The position numbers and the translations under genes were made by a program. This document shows, piece by piece, positions 9,251 through 17,116 of a DNA stretch of 64,000 bases. The DNA lies in NCBI RefSeq assembly GCF_000316115.1, contig NZ_JH993797.1, forward strand, positions 1,226,486 to 1,290,485, in the 5' to 3' direction. This DNA is from Leptolyngbya sp. PCC 7375. Its GTDB lineage: Bacteria > Cyanobacteriota > Cyanobacteriia > Phormidesmidales > Phormidesmidaceae. Within the stretch, counting starts at the first letter, position 1; every line of letters begins with the position of its first letter. The notes under the pieces were generated by a model that was not told where the DNA came from, searched no databases, and worked only from the letters and a program-made list of their open reading frames with translations.

Positions 9251-11209
9251 TTATACCTTAAATACACCTTCGGGGTTAACTGACATGAGCGGACGGCGAG
9301 CGCTGCCTTCTCTATGTAATACTTCATTGGCGGCGAGTAAGCCACTGCTGATGGCTCGTTCCATTAAACCGCAGGGAAATGGCATTTTAACCCAGTCGCC
9401 AGCAAACAGGAGGTTGGGAACAGCCGTGGCACTGCTGGGACGGTTGGGATAGCTACCCGGTGGGAACCCGGCAAAGTTCTTTTGGTTGACCAGCTCCTGG
9501 TGCAAAATATTGGCCCCTTCCAAGTCTGGAACAATCTCCCAAAGTTCTCTCTTAAAGGTGTCTAATAAAGCTTGCTGTGTGGGAAACTCTTTCTCTTTGT
9601 AGCAATAGGCATGCAGCTCTACGACGCTGCCGCCGGTCTCTTCCGCCCATTTAGTATAGTCTCCTTGCACCTTATGGTAAAGGGTGATGCTATCGGTCAG
9701 ATCATAGCCAGAAAGAGAGGTGAACCAGCTGTGCTCCCATTCAAAGTCACGGTCTAGCCAGAAACGCCCCACTGCAAAGGGATCGGCCACCTGTAGCTGG
9801 CTAATCTGAGCCATCACCGTCGAATTGGGCTCTCCCTGGGATAGGGCAAAGAGATTTTTGATGCCGGGAATATCGGCGGCAAAAATAAAGTAGTCGGCCT
9901 CCAGACTGTCGGCCAGACCCTCTGCCTTTTTGACCGGGTTAGCGGCCATCAGTTGAATGCGATTGTTCTCTCGTTTGAGTACCTTAAACTGGGCTAAATT
10001 CTCTTGGGCTGGACCGCTCATTACCTGACCGTCGCCATCATAGGTGGCACCGTGGCAGGGACAGACAAAGCCATCGCCGTTGGTCGCAACTTCTTTGTGG
10101 ACACTACAGCCTTGGTGGGTACAGGTGAGAGATATGGCCTGATCGCTGTTGGCGTCGACAACAAAGAGTCGGTCGCCTGCGCCAAAATATTCGGTGGTAT
10201 CGGTGCTGAGGAGAGGGTTGCGATCGCACCAAAAGGGTACCGGATTCACCGCGATGTTCCCTTTTTGGTAATCGACGCTAGCGATTTTGCCATCGGCCCA
10301 ATTAATCTGGCTAACCGTTACCCCGGTGAGGATTTGACCGCCATTGGTTTCAATGGCATGACTCAATGGATCGACTAGACAACGACCCATGTCCTCACAG
10401 GTGCCATTAAAGGCTAAACCCTCGGGGTTGCCAAAAAAGTAGAAGTGGAAAAACTGCATCAGCTCCCCGGCGCTGAGCACATCCGGTGAATTCAGGCTAG
10501 ACTTAGCAAAAGGTAGGAAATAGAGGTCGTATAGACCTTTAGGAAACTGTCCCTGGCCCCACTCCTCCACCGACAGATGGTCCAGGCGCTCATAGGTTTG
10601 GGGCATTCGAAAGCTAGTAATCTCCCGAAAGACTTCCAAATGTTTGAGCTTGGTGAGGTTGATACCCCATTTCAGCCGGTTTTCTGAGGAAACCGCCAGG
10701 TCCACAATGTTCCAGGGAAAAGCGGCATTACTGGGGTAAAACGCCTCAGGCTTGTAGCCATTTTTATAGAGGACGGCGTAAAAATTGAGCGACTGAAAGT
10801 TGTCCTGGGCATTGAGCTCATCCACCAGGCTAAACAGGTTGTAATACTGGGGAAAGAAGCCATGAAACCCATGTTCCATGCGGAGCTCATGGTCGCCAAC
10901 CTGGATCGGCCAGCTGGCAATCTTACCCCCGAGTTGGGGAGAACGCTCTAGCAGGGTGACTGCCATGCCACGCTTACTCAGCTCATAGGCAGCGGCTAAA
11001 CCCGCTAAACCGCCACCGACAATAATAGCTTTTGTGGCGCGCCCCACCGTTTGAGGTAAATCGAGGCGGTCAACTTGATGTAGCGTCGGTTGAGGTTTGG
11101 CAAAACGGGTGTAGCCTAGGGTGCCGCCAACGGCCCCAACTCCTAATAATTTAAGTGCACTCCGTCGTGAAATATCAGGGGTTTGCCAGGTCTCAGGGAA
11201 TGGATTCAT
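9251..11209 (-). CDS. cruE: FAD-dependent carotene desaturase with embedded Rieske domain (probable CruE)
   Basis: A 652-residue protein of the amine-oxidase/phytoene-desaturase superfamily. A twin-arginine-like leader (SRRSALKLLGVGAVGG, residues 14-29) is followed by the FAD dinucleotide motif IIVGGGLAGLAAAYELSKRG at 62-81. A b6f-type Rieske module is inserted at about 340-400 (CTHQGC at 363-368, CPCHG at 383-387). The C-terminal FAD motif is FAGDWVKMPFPCGLMERA. CrtU/CruE beta-carotene desaturase/methyltransferases, which build aromatic carotenoid end rings, are the best match I can name. The adjacent Rieske oxygenase supports synechoxanthin synthesis. The Tat-type leader suggests a thylakoid or plasma-membrane location. 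It is the first gene of the two-gene operon. Confidence 0.6.
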   Translation of the reverse strand: MNPFPETWQTPDISRRSALKLLGVGAVGGTLGYTRFAKPQPTLHQVDRLDLPQTVGRATKAIIVGGGLAGLAAAYELSKRGMAVTLLERSPQLGGKIASWPIQVGDHELRMEHGFHGFFPQYYNLFSLVDELNAQDNFQSLNFYAVLYKNGYKPEAFYPSNAAFPWNIVDLAVSSENRLKWGINLTKLKHLEVFREITSFRMPQTYERLDHLSVEEWGQGQFPKGLYDLYFLPFAKSSLNSPDVLSAGELMQFFHFYFFGNPEGLAFNGTCEDMGRCLVDPLSHAIETNGGQILTGVTVSQINWADGKIASVDYQKGNIAVNPVPFWCDRNPLLSTDTTEYFGAGDRLFVVDANSDQAISLTCTHQGCSVHKEVATNGDGFVCPCHGATYDGDGQVMSGPAQENLAQFKVLKRENNRIQLMAANPVKKAEGLADSLEADYFIFAADIPGIKNLFALSQGEPNSTVMAQISQLQVADPFAVGRFWLDRDFEWEHSWFTSLSGYDLTDSITLYHKVQGDYTKWAEETGGSVVELHAYCYKEKEFPTQQALLDTFKRELWEIVPDLEGANILHQELVNQKNFAGFPPGSYPNRPSSATAVPNLLFAGDWVKMPFPCGLMERAISSGLLAANEVLHREGSARRPLMSVNPEGVFKV

Positions 11210-11568
11210 TAAAAAGGGAAATACTCGGTAATGGGTTGCAGAAGACTAGTATTAGAGGGAAAATTTGTAAAAAGAGCTGAACCACAGACTTGATTGGCCG
11301 ATTTTTGGTGATAGAGTCCCTAAGCAGCTACGGATACATCAGCTCCCATGGATTGCTGATGAGTGCATTTAGTCTATTGACAGATGAGCATGGTAACCAG
11401 CCTTTAAATAAATACCTATAAACCTACTGTTGGCATTGCTGCGTTTCGGAAGATCAACTACAGGCTGTTGGCTAAGCTTACAGATCTAGCGAAACCCGAC
11501 CAAAACCTGATATAAATCATTTTCGGTACAAATCTTAAACCATAAAGCACTACAGCGGTGAACCATTT
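11210..11568. other. Divergent intergenic region, 359 bp
   Basis: It lies between the cruE-like gene (minus) and the ABC-2 permease (plus), so both promoters should be here. I see no gene and no firm regulatory match. Confidence 0.45.
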
Positions 11569-12354
11569 ATGGCCTATCTGATGGCTCAAATTACCCGATA
11601 TTGGCAGGAAATTCTGGCGGTCGCGCAGCGAATTTTGTTAGAGCTGGTGCGACGGCGACGAAGCCTGATTTTCTGGGCTATTTTCCCCACATTGTTGTTA
11701 TTGCTGAATGGGGTAATTACGACAGAACGGGCTCAGTTAGATTTGGCTGATGCGTTGGAGGTCGTTGCTCCACCTACGCTAGTGGGGGCTGCTCTGTTTT
11801 TTAGTTGCCTGGGGGGAAGTGTCGCGACCGTTGTTGCTGAGCGTGAGCAAAATACCCTCAAACGGCTGTTTCTATCGCCACTGCGGGGAGTGTCTTATTT
11901 CTTGGGGATTGTTTTGGCCCACAGTGCCATTGGTGTAGGCCAGGCGTTGTTGGTGTTTGCGATCGCACTTACCCTGGGGGCCACCTTTCCCGGTTCCTGG
12001 CCCCTGGCGATGCTGATTATCCTGCTGAGCATTCTGGCCTATGTGGGGGTGGGCTTTATCCTTGGCACCCAGTTTGCGCGCCGCACTGAAGATGTAAACG
12101 CCCTAGTGGCCGCATTTGGTGTGCCGTTACTGATTATGGGCGGAGCCTTTATGCCCACCTCTATTTTTCCCGACTCCCTTTTACAGCTGGCGCGGTTTAA
12201 TCCCATTTTTCACATGACGGAAGCCCTCACGTTGGTCATGGCTGCAGAACCGGCAAACGAACACATTGCCTTCCTTAGCATATTTGCCCTGGCGATGGTG
12301 GTGGCTGGCTGGCTGTCCTATCGGCGGATGTTAAACCTTGAGCGTCAGTTGTAA
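11569..12354 (+). CDS. ABC-2 type transporter permease
   Basis: A 261-residue integral membrane protein with about six hydrophobic helices. The ABC-2 signature is present (EREQNTLKRLFLSPL after helix 2, and PLLIMGGAFMPTSIFP before the last helices). Such permeases pair with a separate ATPase to export drugs, lipids or polysaccharides. No ATPase gene lies next to it: upstream is the carotenoid operon on the other strand and downstream is a membrane protein on the other strand. It is therefore an orphan half-transporter here. The substrate cannot be inferred. An in-frame Met at codon 5 (MAQITRYW) is an alternative start. Confidence 0.85.
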   Translation: MAYLMAQITRYWQEILAVAQRILLELVRRRRSLIFWAIFPTLLLLLNGVITTERAQLDLADALEVVAPPTLVGAALFFSCLGGSVATVVAEREQNTLKRLFLSPLRGVSYFLGIVLAHSAIGVGQALLVFAIALTLGATFPGSWPLAMLIILLSILAYVGVGFILGTQFARRTEDVNALVAAFGVPLLIMGGAFMPTSIFPDSLLQLARFNPIFHMTEALTLVMAAEPANEHIAFLSIFALAMVVAGWLSYRRMLNLERQL

Positions 12355-12478
12355 TCGCTGGTGCCAGTTTTGAGTTTTGAATGATGGCAGTCTTTGATGG
12401 CAAAGCCTGTGGGCCTGGGAGTCCATGGCTGAATTTGCAGAAATTGGCATTAGACAGGTCTTTATGTACGACTGATGC

Positions 12479-13201
12479 CTAGGCTGGATCAATGGCTATG
12501 GGTTTTGCAGTTCTAAACGCCTGATACATGCTGCCTACAAATAATGTGCATGCGGTCAGTTTACAAAATTCCTCAAAGACCTCAAGAGCGGTTTGCACAA
12601 TCAAGCCCATATCCATACCCAGTAGGAAGGATAGAATATCGGGCCGATTGGTTAACAGATCTAAAAAGACCATCGCGAAAAGCATGGCAAAACCAGCCAG
12701 CAACAGCGGCAGCACATTTCTGTCGCGTTTCATCTCAGCCCGATAGCGATAGACTAAGCCAGCGGCCGCCATACCGTATAAACCGACAATGACATCATCA
12801 ATGCGGTCGGTAATCGCGTTTTCCTCGATACTTAAAATAGTGTGGAGCCAGGTATCGAAACGTTCGTGAATCTCCATATGCTCATCGGCTGCCAAAAAGA
12901 CAAACCCCACAGCGATGATCAACCAAACGAAGCCGGGGGAATGCCAGCTCCAATCTTTTCTAGAGCGTCTGATATACACTCCCATGGATAGGAGGGCAAT
13001 GGCTATCAGATACGCGGTTGATAGGGAGGTAATAAAACTCTCCTCATCAAAATAAGCGCGTACATTGCCTTCATTGATACCGGTCCATACCGCCAGCACG
13101 ACCACCAGGGTGTTGATTGTTAAGAGAATTTTTAACAGCCACCCAGTATGAGATTTGTCTTTAGACAAGTCGGACGTGATCGAGGATACAGAAAGTTTCA
13201 C
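12479..13201 (-). CDS. Multi-pass membrane protein of unknown function
   Basis: A 240-residue protein with about six predicted membrane helices. Between helices 3 and 4 it has an unusual charged, histidine-containing stretch (ADEHMEIHERFD) that could bind metal. Two further acidic or Cys-containing stretches occur near the end (EVFEEFCKLTACT). I do not recognise a named family. About 100 bp upstream lies a four-unit Pho-box-like array (13301-13339), so phosphate control is plausible. It is single and convergent with the ABC-2 permease gene. Confidence 0.65.
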   Translation of the reverse strand: MKLSVSSITSDLSKDKSHTGWLLKILLTINTLVVVLAVWTGINEGNVRAYFDEESFITSLSTAYLIAIALLSMGVYIRRSRKDWSWHSPGFVWLIIAVGFVFLAADEHMEIHERFDTWLHTILSIEENAITDRIDDVIVGLYGMAAAGLVYRYRAEMKRDRNVLPLLLAGFAMLFAMVFLDLLTNRPDILSFLLGMDMGLIVQTALEVFEEFCKLTACTLFVGSMYQAFRTAKPIAIDPA

Positions 13202-13300
13202 GTTAAGCTTGCGCTCCTACATCTGTCAGCATTGACAAACGGCAGCAAACAGTGAAACAAGATCACATAGCCGCTGCGTTTGCCTGCTTTGGTAAAGATT

Positions 13301-13339
13301 AGTTTAACGCAAGGTTAACCAGTTTAATATTAGGTTAAC
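13301..13339 (-). promoter_or_regulatory. Pho-box-like direct-repeat array
   Basis: On the plus strand four units occur in a row: AGTTTAAC (13301), AGGTTAAC (13312), AGTTTAAT (13321) and AGGTTAAC (13332). The spacing is 11, 9 and 11 bp. Read on the minus strand the units are GTTAACCT or near variants. That is one base away from the CTTAACCT repeats, spaced by 3 nt, described for cyanobacterial PhoB/SphR sites. It lies about 100 bp upstream of the membrane-protein start at 13201. Confidence 0.5.
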
Positions 13340-13481
13340 AATCGGTGTGGCTAGATTTAGGTAACCCAAGCTGTCAGAGCTTAATACTTAAAATGAGCAT
13401 TAACTTTGATGCTCGCAAGGTTATCCGAGTGACTAAAGGTGTTCAGCTCCCCCAACCCCCAGGTATGGAAGCTATAGAGCT

Positions 13482-13793
13482 TTAACCCAAGCTGTCGCAT
13501 ACCTGTTCAATACTTTGAACGCTGCCTGGATTAATCAAGCCGTGGTAATTAAAGGCATAAACCTGATCTGACTGCACCGCCGATAGCTGACTCCAAAATG
13601 GATCGGTTTTCAGCTGGGCAATCTCTTCGTCAAGGCCGCCGCCAGCATCAATAAAAAATAGCTGCTGGGGGTTCAGTTCTAAGATCTTCTCGGGGGATAG
13701 GGTAATGTACCCCTGAAATTCGCTTTGACCGGGCAGGTCAGCTGTCAGATTGAGATCGCAAACACCCCCCATCGTCTCAACCGCTGTCCCAGA
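13482..13793 (-). pseudogene. Ferric-siderophore/cobalamin-type periplasmic binding protein, 3' remnant
   Basis: The frame from about 13793 to 13482 encodes the C-terminal ~100 residues of a TroA/FecB-like binding protein (TAVETMGGVCDLNL, then SPEKILELNPQQLFFIDAG, DPFWSQLSAVQSDQVYAFNY). The family is normally about 300 residues with a lipoprotein or signal peptide. Here the N-terminal two thirds are absent and homology starts abruptly at the end of the ATPase gene, in a different frame. This looks like a deletion that fused the 3' end of fecE to the middle of the binding-protein gene. It can be translated only by out-of-frame initiation and should be non-functional. Confidence 0.75.
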
Positions 13794-14577
13794 AGATGTG
13801 AGAGGTTGCTGCCAGGGGACAAATCTGCGGACCGACGGGGGTGTCCAAAATGGCCACATCCACATCAAATGCCTGGGTCACAATGTCGGGGGTGAGGGTG
13901 TCATGGACTGGCCCGATGGCCCACAGCTTGCCCTGGCGCATAAAGGCCAGCCGATCGCTGTAGCGAGCCGCCAGATTAATGTCGTGTAATACGGTGATGA
14001 TGGCTAGCTGTTCTTGTTGATTGAGCTGTTTGAGCAACTCTAAAAGCTGTAGCTGATAATGGATATCTAAATAGGTGGTGGGTTCATCCAGCAGCAATAC
14101 CCTGGGTTGCTGGGCCAGGGCCAGGGCTAGAAAGGCTCGCTGTCGCTGACCGCCAGACAGATTGGCAACGGGCTCGTGGCGATACTGGTCCATGTCAGTC
14201 CAGATCAGGGCCTGGTCGATGTGTTGATGGTCGCGGCTGGTGAGATCCCACTGCCACCAGGGTTGGTGCGGAGAGCGGCCCAAACTCACCAGCTGATAGA
14301 CGCTGAGACCCGCTGGCAAAATCTGCTGTTGGGGCAATAAAGCCAGCTTGCGAGCCACTGACGTAGGCGACAGGTTTTGAATATCGTGACCGCTGAGTAA
14401 AATAGAGCCCTGTTGAGGGGAGAGAATACGACCAAACAATCGCAGCAGGGTGGATTTACCAGAGCCGTTGGCCCCCAGAATGCTGAGCCATTCGCCTTGA
14501 TGCAGGGTTAAATTTACCTGTTCAATAATTGCTTTGTTGCCATAGCCGCCCTGTAGACCCTGTGCCTCTAAAACCAT
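13777..14577 (-). CDS. fecE: ABC transporter ATPase, FecE/ferric-siderophore type
   Basis: A complete 266-residue ABC ATPase. It has Walker A GANGSGKST (near residue 35), the Q-loop region LLPQQQ, signature LSGGQRQR, Walker B VLLLDEP and the switch His in VLHD. The family energises import of ferric siderophores or cobalamin with a FecCD permease and a periplasmic binding protein. Both partner genes beside it are truncated, so this ATPase may be an orphan. The last residues (SHIFWDSG) may have been altered by the deletion that ends the gene. The start follows the permease remnant by 2 nt, as in the ancestral operon. Confidence 0.85.
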   Translation of the reverse strand: MVLEAQGLQGGYGNKAIIEQVNLTLHQGEWLSILGANGSGKSTLLRLFGRILSPQQGSILLSGHDIQNLSPTSVARKLALLPQQQILPAGLSVYQLVSLGRSPHQPWWQWDLTSRDHQHIDQALIWTDMDQYRHEPVANLSGGQRQRAFLALALAQQPRVLLLDEPTTYLDIHYQLQLLELLKQLNQQEQLAIITVLHDINLAARYSDRLAFMRQGKLWAIGPVHDTLTPDIVTQAFDVDVAILDTPVGPQICPLAATSHIFWDSG

Positions 14578-14579
14578 GG

Positions 14580-14921
14580 CTAACCCCTTGTAATAGCTCC
14601 ACTACGACGATACAGCAGCCACATAAATACAGGGGCTGCCATAATGGCCATCAGCACCCTGGGCAGCCGCAGATCCCAGATGATGGTTTGGTTAATGCGG
14701 CTACCTTGCCTGTTGAGGGCGGCCCACACCTCTGGCTGCGTCAGAGCAACCGAGCCGAAGGATAGGGATATTGCGATCGCTAACAACAGCCCTAAGACCA
14801 GCATTAAACTCACCAGCACTACCTTGTAGCGTCGACGATGAGGCACTGGCCATGCCTTGGTTGGATGTGCTTTCGAACGAACTGAACCCATGTCCGCCAT
14901 ACTACTTGCAATTAAGCCCAT
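14580..14921 (-). pseudogene. FecCD-family permease with large internal deletion
   Basis: The frame is open for 113 residues against about 330-350 for the family. The N-terminal part is normal, with the first helix (VVLVSLMLVLGLLLAIAIS) and the family motif IIWDLRLPRVLMAI. After residue ~96 it jumps directly to the C-terminal signature PVFMWLLYRRS. About 230 residues, which would include most helices, are missing without a frame change. It cannot form a transport channel. Together with the truncated binding protein it shows that this uptake operon is dead or dying. Confidence 0.8.
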
Positions 14922-14965
14922 TAAAAATGAGCACTAAATACGGCTAATTACTTAGGGAAATCATT

Positions 14966-14981
14966 CTATTAATGATAATAG
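14966..14981. promoter_or_regulatory. Fur-box-like palindrome
   Basis: CTATTAATGATAATAG is an inverted repeat (CTATTA/TAATAG) containing ATGATAAT, close to the Fur consensus of GATAAT hexamers. It lies 45-60 bp upstream of the permease remnant start and would be the promoter-proximal Fur site of the former siderophore operon. Confidence 0.5.
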
Positions 14982-15668
14982 ATGTCAAGTATATTTAATT
15001 ACATAAAGAAAAATATCCAGTCATATCCCATACTTATAGCGCTTTATCAGGTGGCCGTTCACTGCCTTTTTTAAATTAAGAAGAATCTTTCTCAATAACT
15101 TAATTTTGATATATACTCGATAAAACAGGAGCTTAATTGCAAATGAAAGTCAATTAAGTAGGGATTCGTCCGGGAGACTACATCTGCGTCATCTTGTGGT
15201 CTCCACTTTTTTTAGATGCGAACGTCTCAGGGGGAATGTCAAGTCTGCTCAAAGTAAGCCAGAAATAATGCCTTTAAGCTGTCTTTGTTCTCCTCTCACT
15301 AGACAGCTTTTTCTTGTCAACCCTGGCCAGGGCTGCCCAACTCTCCATGGGCTACAGGTTGTTCCCTCTAAATACAATGCGGAGACAGAATGCGGAGACA
15401 GGCTATATGTAAAGAAGTGCAAAAAGTTATCAGTTGCTAGTTGCAAGAGCGTTGAAAACTATTGGTTTTCTTTGTTGCCTAAATTTAGAACAACAAGAGC
15501 AGACTACGCAGTGGAACACGTCAGGTGTTTAGGCTAGTTGCCATTAACTACTAGCTATTGTTTAACGGTGCCTGCTGCGCCATAGTGCATCTGGCATTAC
15601 TGTATAGGAGATAGCTCAAGCGCAACAAAACAGCTATCTAACGTTAGCTTCGCTAAGGAGATTGAATA
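14982..15668. other. Intergenic region, 687 bp
   Basis: No credible gene. Just before the Cys-rich gene there are two small hairpins in the presumed leader: AGATAGCT (15609-15616) with AGCTATCT (15632-15639), and TTAGC/GCTAA at 15644-15656. The second ends right at the ribosome site GGAG, which hints at translational control. Confidence 0.45.
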
Positions 15669-15908
15669 ATGGCCCATGCAACTGTTAAGAGAGTTTCACC
15701 CACACAAACTGCACCCCGGCAAGCCAACTGCACCGCCTGTTTAAGTCGTAATTGTCCTATGGCTGGTGCTGCAGAGTATCCAGTACAGTTTTGCAATAGC
15801 TACCGGCAGGCCAACTGTTATTTCTGTGACAAGTCAGATTGTGCCCTAAATGGATCGCTAGATTCTCCTGTTATGGCCTGTGATCAGTTTGTGCCCATAG
15901 CTATTTAA
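15669..15908 (+). CDS. Small tandem-Cys4 protein next to feo genes
   Basis: A 79-residue soluble protein with eight cysteines in two matching units, each C-x2-C-x4-C-x12-C. The first is at residues 21-43 (NCTACLSRNC) and the second at 49-71 (NCYFCDKSDC). The units also share SPV/YPV just before the last Cys. Such spacing suits a metal or Fe-S site, but I do not recognise the family. AAGGAG lies 7 nt before the ATG and a strong terminator follows 60 bp after the stop, so it is a real monocistronic gene. Its position between the dead siderophore operon and feoAB suggests a role in iron handling or sensing; that is inference. Confidence 0.75.
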   Translation: MAHATVKRVSPTQTAPRQANCTACLSRNCPMAGAAEYPVQFCNSYRQANCYFCDKSDCALNGSLDSPVMACDQFVPIAI

Positions 15909-15971
15909 GCTGTTGGCAAGCTCTTGATTAAACTCAGTCACTAAAGACATTTATTGCTTTAGCTAACCATT

Positions 15972-15997
15972 AGCCCGCATGATGCGGGCTTTTTTTG
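15972..15997 (+). terminator. Rho-independent terminator
   Basis: AGCCCGC pairs with GCGGGCT around ATGAT, followed by TTTTTTT. It ends the Cys-rich gene. Confidence 0.9.
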
Positions 15998-16441
15998 TAA
16001 AGCCCCTGGCCAGAAATGGCCTGTTAATATTGGATACTATGCTGAGTTTACTGACATTAATTCACATTTACAAAAGAGATGACTAGCGGTCAGATCACCT
16101 GAGAAGTATTGAGGACACACCACAAGAGCACGTAGTCAATGCCCCCTATAAAACACTGGCATCTTAAGGAAAACAACATCCTGAGTAACATCTAGTCACA
16201 TAAGTATAGTGTTTTGCAAGGGTTTGTTAAAGTATGCCATAGTAGTAAAAATACCTAGGAAATCTCTGCTACTTATTAAGAATGCTTCTCGTTTTTGTTC
16301 GCTGCACCTGCCTGTTAACGCTAATGATCATCCCCAAAACAGGGTGGTCATTACTATATTTCAAGGGCACGGACCTTTAGGACCTAATAAGACAATCTCG
16401 TGTTAGTTAAAACAGTTTAATTGTTACCCTAAGCCAGCAGA
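15998..16441. other. Intergenic region upstream of feoA, 444 bp
   Basis: It presumably holds the feo promoter. I found no convincing Fur palindrome or gene; a 65-codon GTG-started frame at 16209-16406 looks random. Confidence 0.4.
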
Positions 16442-17116
16442 GTGATGTCTGACAGTATCCATAACCCCAATAACGGCTGGAATGTTACCTATATCGGTGG
16501 CACAGCTGATTTACAAGAGCCTCCTTCAGACACCGAGATGTCTGAGCCTGGTCATGGCTCCCGTTTGCCACTTGCCATGGCTACGGTGGGAGATCGGGTG
16601 TGGATTGCCCAACTTAAAGGAGGGCAATCGATGGTTCGTCGCCTAACAGAGGTGGGGATTGTGCCAGGAAAGGAAATTACCATCGTCAGTCGAACAGGCA
16701 GTGGATCAGTAGTTGTTGCCCTGCAAGGATGTCGAATTGGTTTGGGGGCTGGTATGGCCCACCGGGTCATGGTGACAACGGCAAACACAACTAACGGCGC
16801 TGTATCTCGGCAGCCCACACAGTTCATTAATGGAGAGAATGACATGACGTCAGAGATCGCTAGTTTAACTTTAAGTGATTTAAAGGTGGGGCAGTCAGGG
16901 CGTGTTCTAGGCTATCAGCCTGGCAGCCAAACCTATCGCGGCAAGCTCCTGTCTATGGGATTAACACCGGGTGCCCAGTTTGTGGTTGTTCGCCAGGCTC
17001 CGATGGGGGATCCAATGGAAATTACTGTGCGAGGGATGCATCTGAGCCTGCGTAAAGGAGAAGCAGCTATTCTACAAGTCGAAATAATTGAGGTTGAGGA
17101 GGAATGCCATGGATAA
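16442..17116 (+). CDS. feoA: FeoA, duplicated-domain form
   Basis: A 224-residue protein with two SH3-like FeoA domains. The first is at about 44-112 (VGDRVWIAQLKGGQSMVRRLTEVGIVPG) and the second at about 143-218 (LKVGQSGRVLGYQPGSQTYRGKLLSMGLTPG). Single-domain FeoA proteins are about 75-90 residues. FeoA is a cytosolic accessory of the FeoB ferrous iron transporter. The start may be GTG at 16442 or ATG at 16445; the ribosome site is weak for both. Its last codons overlap the feoB start by 8 nt, implying translational coupling. The first ~40 residues are low-similarity and may be a linker. Confidence 0.9.
   Translation: MMSDSIHNPNNGWNVTYIGGTADLQEPPSDTEMSEPGHGSRLPLAMATVGDRVWIAQLKGGQSMVRRLTEVGIVPGKEITIVSRTGSGSVVVALQGCRIGLGAGMAHRVMVTTANTTNGAVSRQPTQFINGENDMTSEIASLTLSDLKVGQSGRVLGYQPGSQTYRGKLLSMGLTPGAQFVVVRQAPMGDPMEITVRGMHLSLRKGEAAILQVEIIEVEEECHG

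Noticed and set aside
15196..15537. 113-codon plus-strand frame
   Set aside because: Low-complexity residue mix, poor start, overlapped by another frame on the opposite strand; no family recognised.
16209..16406. 65-codon frame before feoA
   Set aside because: Non-ATG start, no ribosome site and no protein-like pattern.
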